Shown here in pieces: positions 1 through 4,754 of a stretch of 7,626 nucleotides of DNA. Each line of letters opens with the position of its first letter. The first letter of the stretch is position 1. The translations under genes were made by a program, and so were the position numbers. A model generated the notes under the pieces. That model ran no database searches. It was not told the origin of the DNA and worked only from the letters and a program-made list of their open reading frames with translations. The stretch comes from an uncultured Clostridia bacterium (GTDB taxonomy: Bacteria > Bacillota > Clostridia > Christensenellales > Borkfalkiaceae), in assembly GCA_947581885.1 (NCBI GenBank), contig CANPWF010000078.1, forward strand, positions 1 through 7,626, in the 5' to 3' direction.

Positions 1-677
1 CCGAGCTGTGCCGCCGCACCGATGAGCATGCTCTTCGGGTTGGCAATGAGCGGTCCGAAGTCCGTCATCGCGCCGATGCCGAGGAAGATGAGGGGCGGAT
101 AGATGACCTTATCTACGCCGAAATAGAGATACCACAAAAGGCCGCGGTCGACGACATCTTCATAGGCCTCGCTCAAAATCAACGCGCTGCTCGAAAAAGT
201 TGTGACGCCCTCGGAGACAGTTCCCTGTATAAAGCCCTGCAAGGTGTACATCACATGGAAGTCGGACGCATTCATGGTGGAGATGACGCCGTTTTGCAAC
301 GCTTCAAAGTTCTGATAATAGGACACGATCCCGTCTGCAATGTAGCCGGCGCGCACATAGATGATGTTGCCCGCCGCATCGGCATAGGCCGCGACGTTCT
401 CCGCAGAGCCTTCGACCCCGAGGGAGAGCGAGGTATCGGGCGCATGAGTGCCCCACAGGACGGCTTCCGCCCCCGGGAGATTGATGAGGAACATCCCAAA
501 CGCGATGGGAAGAAGAAGCATGGGTTCATACTTCTTGACGATGGCGAGGAAAAACAGCACCATGGAGATCGCAAGCATGATGTAGTTCTTCCAGACATCC
601 CCTCCTTGCGAGATCCCCATCGAATGCCAGAGGTTGGAGAAGATCTCGCCGAAGTTTATGAGTAAATTGCTTTGCAT
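1..677 (-). CDS. Sodium ion-translocating decarboxylase, beta subunit (OadB/MmdB/GcdB family), C-terminus cut by window edge
   Basis: This is the integral membrane subunit that decarboxylates carboxybiotin and couples this to sodium export. The first 225 residues are visible; the family is usually about 370-430 residues long, so the C-terminal part lies outside the window. The identifying stretch is at residues 192-225, containing IYPPLIFLGIGAMTDFGP followed by LIANPKSMLIGAAAQL. Its aspartate (D206) corresponds to the essential Asp203 of Klebsiella OadB. A first hydrophobic block covers about residues 31-68 (VLFFLAI, then KKYEPMLLLPIAFG), as in the family. Residues about 70-178 between these blocks form a long polar insert. 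The ATG at 675-677 has GGAG a few bases upstream and lies 15 nt after the carrier gene, so it is the last visible gene of the operon starting at 2744. Whether the enzyme acts on oxaloacetate, methylmalonyl-CoA, glutaconyl-CoA or something else cannot be told from this subunit. Confidence 0.96.
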   Translation of the reverse strand, partial: MQSNLLINFGEIFSNLWHSMGISQGGDVWKNYIMLAISMVLFFLAIVKKYEPMLLLPIAFGMFLINLPGAEAVLWGTHAPDTSLSLGVEGSAENVAAYADAAGNIIYVRAGYIADGIVSYYQNFEALQNGVISTMNASDFHVMYTLQGFIQGTVSEGVTTFSSSALILSEAYEDVVDRGLLWYLYFGVDKVIYPPLIFLGIGAMTDFGPLIANPKSMLIGAAAQL

Positions 678-692
678 AGTCACTCCGCTTTC

Positions 693-1049
693 TTACCCGA
701 TGACGGCGAGCACGGCGTCCGATTCCACATTCGCCCCTTTCGTGACGCAGAACGAGACGGTTCCGTCGCAAGGGGCGGTGATGTCGTTGTCCATTTTCAT
801 CGCTTCGAGAACGAGGATGGGCTGGTCCTTTTTCACCTGTGCGCCATTTTGCACGAGAAGATTCTTGATGAGCCCGGGGAAGGGCGAGAGCACCTTCTGA
901 CCTTCCGCGTTTTGATTCGCGGCAGGTGCCGCGGGCGCAGCTTCCGCCGCAACGGGGACGACGCGGGGCGCGGGCGTTGCGCTTGCTCCGACTTCCTCCA
1001 CACCGACTTCATACCGCTTTCCATCCACTGTGACGATAAAATTCCGCAT
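693..1049 (-). CDS. Biotin carboxyl carrier subunit of the sodium-pumping decarboxylase (MmdC/GcdC-like)
   Basis: This 118-residue carrier shuttles the carboxyl group between the carboxyltransferase and the membrane beta subunit. The N-terminal segment (residues 1-22, FIVTVDGKRYEVGVEE) is typical of these carriers. An Ala/Pro-rich flexible linker follows at about 22-50, then a biotinyl domain at about 51-118 beginning SPFPGLI and containing VLEAMKMDNDI. Lys85 in EAMKM is the expected biotinylation site. There are two in-frame ATGs. AAGGAG at 1057-1062 is only 1 nt from the ATG at 1055 but 7 nt from the ATG at 1049, so 1049 (start MRNFIV) is preferred; the longer reading adds only two residues. 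The gene lies 18 nt after the OadG-like gene and 15 nt before the beta subunit. The family is certain; the substrate of the complex is not. Confidence 0.95.
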   Translation of the reverse strand: MRNFIVTVDGKRYEVGVEEVGASATPAPRVVPVAAEAAPAAPAANQNAEGQKVLSPFPGLIKNLLVQNGAQVKKDQPILVLEAMKMDNDITAPCDGTVSFCVTKGANVESDAVLAVIG

Positions 1050-1055
1050 ATTCAT

Positions 1056-1062
1056 TCTCCTT
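1056..1062 (-). promoter_or_regulatory. Ribosome binding site that decides the carrier-gene start
   Basis: On the minus strand AAGGAG, then A, then ATGAATATG. The first ATG is 1 nt from the Shine-Dalgarno sequence, which is too close. The second is at the usual 7-nt spacing, so it should be the main start. Confidence 0.75.
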
Positions 1063-1067
1063 CCGAG

Positions 1068-1388
1068 TTATAATTTTCCGATACGCCGCACGACAAAGTC
1101 GCACGGAACGTTTTCCTTTTCGTAATACGCCGTGATCGCCGCCGTGATCGCCGCAACGACTTCGGGGGAGACCCCCTCTTCCACGGCGGGCTGCTGCGAT
1201 TTGGGCACCGAAACGGGTTCCGCTTTCCCCTTTCCCTTCCGTTCGTTGAACTTCTTCATGACGAAGCCGAGAAGGGTAAAGACCCCCACAAGCAGCGCGA
1301 TACCTACGATGACGAACGCGAGCCCGAACACGGAGTAGAACGCGCCCTCGCCCACATCAAATTTGAACCATCCGTCCAAAAGATTCAT
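1068..1388 (-). CDS. Small membrane subunit of the sodium-pumping decarboxylase (OadG/MmdD family)
   Basis: This 106-residue protein has the OadG/MmdD layout. A single transmembrane helix lies at about residues 18-44, followed by a basic stop-transfer stretch (KKFNERKGKGK). A Pro/Gln linker leads to a conserved C-terminal segment at 73-104 (SPEVVAAITAAITAYYE, then FVVRRIGKL). In characterised complexes this subunit holds the carboxyltransferase on the membrane beta subunit and aids assembly. Its position directly after the carboxyltransferase and before the carrier matches the A-D-C-B order of Propionigenium methylmalonyl-CoA decarboxylase. The ATG at 1388 lies 3 nt after the upstream stop codon, and its weak ribosome site (GAGG) sits inside the end of the upstream gene, which suggests translational coupling. 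I am confident of the family and leave the gene symbol open because the substrate is unknown. Confidence 0.92.
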   Translation of the reverse strand: MNLLDGWFKFDVGEGAFYSVFGLAFVIVGIALLVGVFTLLGFVMKKFNERKGKGKAEPVSVPKSQQPAVEEGVSPEVVAAITAAITAYYEKENVPCDFVVRRIGKL

Positions 1389-1391
1389 ACG

Positions 1392-2744
1392 TTACCTCGC
1401 GAGCGTCTGCAAGGACGCAATGAGATACTGTTTTACGAACTGCGGCTCAATGAGATTGTCGAGATATCCGCCCTTGGCGGCGTTGACGGGGTCGGCATTC
1501 TCTTCCGCATAGCGGGCGGCAAGCTTCGCTTTATCGGCACGGGGATCCCCCGCATACTCGATCTGCGCACCCGCCGCACTCTCAAAGAGAGCGATCTCGC
1601 TCGTTGCAAGGGCGTAAGTATAATCGAAGCCGACCGACTTCGCGGCGAAAATCGAATACCCGAGCCCGATCGCCTTCCCCGTGACGACAGAGATCTTCCC
1701 GTCTACCGCGTCAAACACGGAGAGGTATTCGCCGATCTCCTTATAGACCGCGCTGTTGTTGGCATTTGCCGAACTTTCCACGCCCGCGCAGTCGACAAAG
1801 AGCACGAGGGGAAGATGATAACAGCAGGCAAATTCCGCAAAGAATTTGAGCTTTTTCACGTTTTGAACGTTGAGCCTCACGTCGTTCATGATGCAGGCGC
1901 AGACGGCGATCCCGCCGATCCGCCCGAGCACCGTTTTCACTTCGGGGCAGGAATTTCCGCCGAGCTCCACCCCGTTTTCGATGAGGGAAGCGAGAGTATC
2001 GGCGGTGACTTCTTCATTTAACCGAGGAGCAGGTTCGTTGAGTTCCGCATCCACCGCGTCCATTTCGATGAGGTCGGAAACGCGGAGGATCACGGAAGCC
2101 GCATCCTTCACGCTCTCGACCTTCACAGCGGGAAGCGCGGCACCCGTCAACGCGTCGTACCCGCCGAGCTGTTCGGCGGTGCACTCCTTCCCCTCCTTTG
2201 CGGAGAGCACGAGGGGCGAGCCGAGAACGAGCGAACTCCCTTTCGTGAAGATCACACAGTCGCAAAGGGAAGCGAGGGCGGCGGAGGAGCCGAACACTTC
2301 TCCGTCGAGAACGGCAAATTGCAACACGGAGCCTTTGAGCGCGGTCGCCTTCGCGAGCAGTTCGCCGATACCTTCCAATACGTCGACCCCTTCGCCTACG
2401 CGCACCCCCTTGGAGTGGAGCAAATAGACGACGGGCGTGCCGCTCTTCTCCGCGGCGGCAAGCGTCTTTGCGATCTTCGCGCAGTTGGCTTTGGAGAGCC
2501 CGCCGTAAGAGACGGAGAAGTTCTGCGCCACAAGATAAAAGGGATAGCCGCCGATCGTGGCAAAGCCCGTCACGACGCCCTCCCCCTGCGCATCTTCCCC
2601 ATAAAACTGATCTTTGGAGAAGGAAAAAGCGGAAAGTTCCACAAAACTATCCGCGTCGCAAAGCGACGCGATCTTGGCGCGAACGCCTTCCCCTGCCGCG
2701 GCAAGGTCCGCTTTTCTCTTCCGATACAGTGCGATCCTGTCCAT
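1392..2744 (-). CDS. Carboxyltransferase (alpha) subunit of a biotin-dependent sodium-pumping decarboxylase, divergent MmdA/PccB-type
   Basis: A 450-residue protein with two crotonase-like carboxyltransferase halves (about 20-235 and 240-450). It should transfer a carboxyl group from its substrate to carrier-bound biotin. Family landmarks include GEGVVTGFATIGG at about 54-66, the GGLSKANCAKI stretch (classically GGSLGEMHAKKI), GEGVDVLEGIGELL at 117-130, TGKAIGLGY at 355-363 and a C-terminal GYLDNLIEP. Several classical motifs are changed: SGGARIQEG reads SKGVRVGEG (111-119), GPCAGGA reads GEVFGSS (148-154), and VPGFLPG reads CAGVESS (319-325). It is also shorter than the roughly 510-residue classical MmdA. 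The ATG at 2744 is chosen because TGAGGT lies 8 nt upstream and the product begins MDRIALYRKRKADL as expected. An in-frame TTG at 2786 would coincide with the predicted transcription start. It is the first gene of the operon. Substrate unknown. Confidence 0.9.
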   Translation of the reverse strand: MDRIALYRKRKADLAAAGEGVRAKIASLCDADSFVELSAFSFSKDQFYGEDAQGEGVVTGFATIGGYPFYLVAQNFSVSYGGLSKANCAKIAKTLAAAEKSGTPVVYLLHSKGVRVGEGVDVLEGIGELLAKATALKGSVLQFAVLDGEVFGSSAALASLCDCVIFTKGSSLVLGSPLVLSAKEGKECTAEQLGGYDALTGAALPAVKVESVKDAASVILRVSDLIEMDAVDAELNEPAPRLNEEVTADTLASLIENGVELGGNSCPEVKTVLGRIGGIAVCACIMNDVRLNVQNVKKLKFFAEFACCYHLPLVLFVDCAGVESSANANNSAVYKEIGEYLSVFDAVDGKISVVTGKAIGLGYSIFAAKSVGFDYTYALATSEIALFESAAGAQIEYAGDPRADKAKLAARYAEENADPVNAAKGGYLDNLIEPQFVKQYLIASLQTLAR

Positions 2745-2791
2745 ATCAATTAACCTCACATTCCGAAAAGTTCCAATCTCTACCAAATACC

Positions 2792-2820
2792 ATTATACAC
2801 CTCCCCCGCGCAAAAAGCAA
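2792..2820 (-). promoter_or_regulatory. Sigma-A promoter of the decarboxylase operon
   Basis: On the minus strand TTGCTT (2815-2820), a 17-nt spacer, then a perfect TATAAT (2792-2797). Transcription should start near 2785, leaving a leader of about 40 nt before the ATG at 2744. The spacer contains an unusual G-rich run (GCGGGGGAGG). Confidence 0.75.
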
Positions 2821-2866
2821 GAATTCGAGCGCAGAATTTTCGCGCAAGAAGAGAAATTTCGGCAAG

Positions 2867-2888
2867 AAAAAAAGCCGCACACGGCGGC
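2867..2888 (-). terminator. Rho-independent terminator of the VTT-domain gene
   Basis: On the minus strand GCCGC, loop CGTGT, GCGGC, then seven T. It begins one base after the TGA stop (2890-2892) and separates the membrane-protein gene from the decarboxylase promoter 47 nt further on. Confidence 0.82.
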
Positions 2889-2889
2889 A

Positions 2890-3906
2890 TCAGTCGGCGG
2901 GCCGTGCAGGCGGGTCCTCCCCCTCCCGTTTTACCCCCTTCGAATGGACGGATCCGTCAGGGTCGACGACCTCGAGCGTGAACTCATCGATCCGCCTGTT
3001 TTCCTTTACCCTCGTCTCGCGGTGGAATTTTTTCTCGAACCATTGCAGGATCGCGTCCGACTTCTTGTACAGCACGAAGAAGAGCACGGCGACCCCTACG
3101 CCGAAAACGCCCCAGATCGTCAGTCCCCACCAAGTATCGAAGGGAATGAGGGTGACGGAATAGCTCGTCGTGAAGATGGCGAGCACGCGCGAGATCACGA
3201 TGACGATGAGGAAATACCATACGGACATCGAGGACATCCCCGCCACAAAACAGAGCACGTCGTCGGGAAAGACGGGAAGAAGGAACATCGCCGTCAAAAA
3301 GAGTTTATCCTTCCCCTTGATCTTTTTCATCCACTTTTCAAGGGTCTCCTTCCCGATCATCCATGCGACGACGCGGTTCCCCGCATATCTTCCGATGAGA
3401 AAGGCGGCGAGCGACCCCAACACGATGCCGATGAGGCTATAAACGCTCCCCCAAAACGGCTTGAAGAGGGCGGCACCCGCAACGACGGTGACCGCGCTCG
3501 GAATGGGCAGAATGACGACTTGCAGAAATTGCAGGGAAATGAACGCGACGCGCATCCACCCGCCCGTCCGTTCGAGGTAGCTTTGGAAGGCTTCCGCGTC
3601 GCGGACGATCTCGAAGAAGCCCGTTTTCAGAAGGACGAGCAGAATCGCCGCAAAGAATATCAAAAGTAGATACGCGGTGATAAGGCACTTGTAGAAAGGT
3701 TCTTTTTCTCGGATACGGAATAGAATTTCAAGCAAAAAAAGGACAAAATTCAAGGCGATGCCGATCCCGAGAAGGGAAGAAAAGAGCGGACGGGAAAGGT
3801 AGACGCGGGCGGCGAACAGGTCGAAAACGAGAAGCGACCCGAAGAGGGACGCAATCAAAGAGATGCCCAAAATATGGAGCGCGACAATTCTTTTCCCGTT
3901 TTCCAT
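2890..3906 (-). CDS. VTT-domain membrane protein (TVP38/TMEM64 family, DedA superfamily)
   Basis: A 338-residue multi-pass membrane protein. Hydrophobic segments lie at about 7-33, 42-64, 74-94, 120-146, 150-172, 201-225, 229-250 and 262-281. The VTT core spans about 117-250: a proline-bearing segment (LPIPSAVTVVAGAALF, 133-148), a glycine-rich helix ending GRYAGNRV (172-179), and the family motif LLPVFPDDVLCFVAGM (209-224). Proteins of this superfamily are linked to lipid scrambling or carrier-lipid recycling; the exact role of this one is not known. It is longer than the usual core of 200-250 residues, with an extra N-terminal part of about three helices and a charged C-terminal tail of about 57 residues (282-338) expected in the cytoplasm. 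The ATG at 3906 follows a run of six G. It has its own candidate promoter, starts 40 nt after rnhA, and is closed by a terminator. Confidence 0.88.
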   Translation of the reverse strand: MENGKRIVALHILGISLIASLFGSLLVFDLFAARVYLSRPLFSSLLGIGIALNFVLFLLEILFRIREKEPFYKCLITAYLLLIFFAAILLVLLKTGFFEIVRDAEAFQSYLERTGGWMRVAFISLQFLQVVILPIPSAVTVVAGAALFKPFWGSVYSLIGIVLGSLAAFLIGRYAGNRVVAWMIGKETLEKWMKKIKGKDKLFLTAMFLLPVFPDDVLCFVAGMSSMSVWYFLIVIVISRVLAIFTTSYSVTLIPFDTWWGLTIWGVFGVGVAVLFFVLYKKSDAILQWFEKKFHRETRVKENRRIDEFTLEVVDPDGSVHSKGVKREGEDPPARPAD

Positions 3907-3915
3907 GATCCCCCC

Positions 3916-3943
3916 GCCTCTTTATTATATCTCGCGGAGAGGC
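3916..3943. repeat. Inverted repeat around the -10 of the VTT-domain gene
   Basis: GCCTCT (3916-3921) and AGAGGC (3938-3943) are perfect 6-bp inverted arms, 16 nt apart, with the TATAAT of the VTT-gene promoter between them. It could be an operator or chance; no T-run follows on either strand, so it is not a terminator. Confidence 0.35.
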
Positions 3944-3952
3944 AAATTATAA
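3924..3952 (-). promoter_or_regulatory. Promoter of the VTT-domain gene, overlapping the rnhA stop codon
   Basis: On the minus strand TTATAA (3947-3952, 4 of 6 matches to the -35 consensus), a 17-nt spacer, then a perfect TATAAT (3924-3929). The -35 box includes the rnhA stop TAA (3947-3949). No terminator follows rnhA, so read-through from rnhA is also possible. Confidence 0.6.
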
Positions 3953-4399
3953 GTCGCTTTCGGGGTCGGCCGTCGGGATCCCGCCGCGGGCGAGAGCGTC
4001 GCAACGGTTGTTGAGCTCGTCGTCCGCATGCCCTTTCACCTTGTGAAAAGAAACGCGGTGAACGCGGGTCAAAGCGAGCAGTTCCCGCCAAAGGTCGTCG
4101 TTTAAGACGGGCTTTTTATCCGCCTTTTTCCAACCGCCCTTCTCCCAAGCATATACCCATCCCTTTTCGAAGGCGTTCACGGTGTAGGAAGAATCGCTGA
4201 AAACGTCGACTTCGCATTTCTCCTTCAAACACCGAAGTCCCTCGATGACGGCGGTAAGTTCCATGCGGTTGTTGGTCGTACTTTTCTCCCCGCCCGAGAG
4301 CTCGCGCTTATGCTCCCCGTAAAGAAGAACACAGCCCCAGCCGCCGGGGCCGGGATTGCCCGAACAGGCACCGTCCGTATAGAGGGTGACTTTTTTCAT
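3947..4399 (-). CDS. rnhA: Ribonuclease HI
   Basis: Cleaves the RNA strand of RNA:DNA hybrids in the cytoplasm (R-loops, replication primers). The 150-residue product is close to the 155 residues of the E. coli enzyme, and the whole active site is visible. Asp9 lies in YTDGACSGNPGPGGWG, Glu47 in NNRMELTAVI, Asp69 in VFSDSSYTV, and His124 and Asp134 in KVKGHADDELNNRCDALA. These match E. coli D10, E48, D70, H124 and D134 nearly one for one. The basic protrusion with Trp residues (WVYAWEKGGWKKADKK, 81-96) used for substrate binding is also present. The ATG at 4399 is chosen because AAGGTGG lies 5 nt upstream and the protein begins directly at the first beta strand. An upstream in-frame start at 4450 would add 17 residues not seen in the family. 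The upstream region is a tRNA gene on the other strand. Confidence 0.97.
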   Translation of the reverse strand: MKKVTLYTDGACSGNPGPGGWGCVLLYGEHKRELSGGEKSTTNNRMELTAVIEGLRCLKEKCEVDVFSDSSYTVNAFEKGWVYAWEKGGWKKADKKPVLNDDLWRELLALTRVHRVSFHKVKGHADDELNNRCDALARGGIPTADPESDL

Positions 4400-4436
4400 A
4401 ATTTCCACCTTTTTTCGAGATTCGGCGAAAAAGTCC

Positions 4437-4465
4437 TTGACGAATCGCAAAGATTATTATATAAT
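4437..4465 (+). promoter_or_regulatory. Consensus promoter of the tRNA-Trp gene
   Basis: TTGACG (4437-4442), a spacer of exactly 17 nt, then a perfect TATAAT (4460-4465). Transcription should start near 4471-4473, giving a 5' leader of only 5-7 nt before the tRNA. It is the strongest-looking promoter in the window. Confidence 0.88.
4456..4461 (-). promoter_or_regulatory. Possible second -10 element for rnhA, overlapping the tRNA promoter
   Basis: On the minus strand TATAAT at 4456-4461, inside the 10-bp palindrome ATTATATAAT (4456-4465) that also holds the tRNA -10. No reasonable -35 lies 16-18 nt upstream, where the sequence is the C-rich complement of the tRNA acceptor stem, so it is weaker than the 4594-4622 candidate. 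Confidence 0.3.
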
Positions 4466-4477
4466 TGAAAGGCTTTT

Positions 4478-4552
4478 AGGGGAGTAGTTCAATGGTAGAG
4501 CAACGGTCTCCAAAACCGTCTGTTGCGTGTTCGAGTCGCGTCTCCCCTGCCA
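4478..4552 (+). tRNA. tRNA-Trp (anticodon CCA)
   Basis: The sequence folds into a complete cloverleaf. The acceptor stem pairs AGGGGAG (4478-4484) with CTCCCCT (4542-4548). The D stem pairs GTTC with GAGC. The anticodon stem pairs ACGGT (4503-4507) with ACCGT (4515-4519) around the loop CTCCAAA, giving anticodon CCA (4510-4512). A 5-nt variable loop follows, then a T stem of GCGTG with CGCGT (two wobble pairs) around TTCGAGT. A1-U72 and the discriminator G73 (4549) are the usual identity features of bacterial tRNA-Trp. The 3' CCA (4550-4552) is encoded. It is the only plus-strand gene, sitting alone between two minus-strand units with its own promoter and terminator. Confidence 0.97.
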
Positions 4553-4556
4553 CAGC

Positions 4557-4591
4557 CGAGCGATTGCCTTTGACGCAGTCGCTCGTTTTTT
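4557..4591 (+). terminator. Rho-independent terminator of tRNA-Trp
   Basis: CGAGCGATTGC (4557-4567) pairs with GCAGTCGCTCG (4575-4585) as an 11-bp stem with one G-T pair and a 7-nt loop, followed by six T (4586-4591). It starts 5 nt after the CCA end. On the minus strand the same hairpin has no T-run after it, so it should not stop transcription toward rnhA. Confidence 0.93.
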
Positions 4592-4593
4592 CA

Positions 4594-4622
4594 ATTATAG
4601 CATAGCTTAGGAAAAATTGCAA
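4594..4622 (-). promoter_or_regulatory. Candidate rnhA promoter with extended -10, pointing back through the tRNA
   Basis: On the minus strand TTGCAA (4617-4622, 4 of 6 matches), a 17-nt spacer, and TGC-TATAAT, an extended -10 with the hexamer at 4594-4599. Start expected near 4587. It is the first promoter after the galE terminator, and rnhA is the next minus-strand gene. The leader would be about 190 nt and antisense to the whole tRNA-Trp. Confidence 0.6.
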
Positions 4623-4689
4623 GGAAAATCGGGAAAGAGAACGAAAGGCGGAAAATCGACTTATTAAGGAAAAATAAGAACATTGTACG

Positions 4690-4718
4690 AAAAAAGCGGC
4701 ACGAATTGCCGCTTTTTT
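4690..4718 (-). terminator. Terminator of the ppi-purB-galE unit (symmetric, could work both ways)
   Basis: AAAAAAGCGGCA, loop CGAAT, TGCCGCTTTTTT: a perfect 12-bp stem with A and T runs on the two sides, so it reads as a terminator on both strands. It lies 36 nt after the galE stop. On the plus strand it would back up the tRNA terminator. Confidence 0.9.
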
Positions 4719-4732
4719 CTATATTATGTCAC

Positions 4733-4746
4733 GCATAGTACTATGC
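4733..4746. repeat. 14-bp perfect palindrome downstream of galE
   Basis: GCATAGTACTATGC equals its own reverse complement. It lies between the galE stop codon (4755-4757) and the galE terminator. It has no loop, so it is a possible protein-binding site rather than an RNA hairpin. Function unknown. Confidence 0.5.
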
Positions 4747-4754
4747 AAAACGCC

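Noticed and set aside
255..665. 136-residue open frame on the plus strand opposite the beta subunit
   Set aside because: Highly charged composition with no domain, fully covered by the recognised membrane subunit on the other strand.
2745..2786. Upstream TTG start for the carboxyltransferase, adding 14 residues
   Set aside because: The TTG at 2786 falls at the predicted transcription start of the TATAAT promoter at 2792-2797, has no ribosome site, and the added residues do not match the family.
2614..3669. 351-residue open frame on the plus strand
   Set aside because: It is antisense to the VTT gene and the start of the decarboxylase operon. Its product is rich in Arg, Asp, Glu and His with no recognisable domain, and it runs through a promoter and a terminator; a shadow of GC-rich coding sequence.
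4400..4450. Longer rnhA starting at 4450
   Set aside because: The ATG at 4399 has AAGGTGG at the right spacing and begins the conserved RNase H fold directly; the extra 17 residues overlap the tRNA promoter region.
4478..4552. tRNA-Trp as an integration site for a mobile element
   Set aside because: No integrase, no repeated tRNA 3' end nearby, and only housekeeping genes on both sides.
4660..4678. Small hairpin CTTATT-7-AATAAG
   Set aside because: Six A/T-rich pairs in an A-rich intergenic stretch; too weak to separate from chance.
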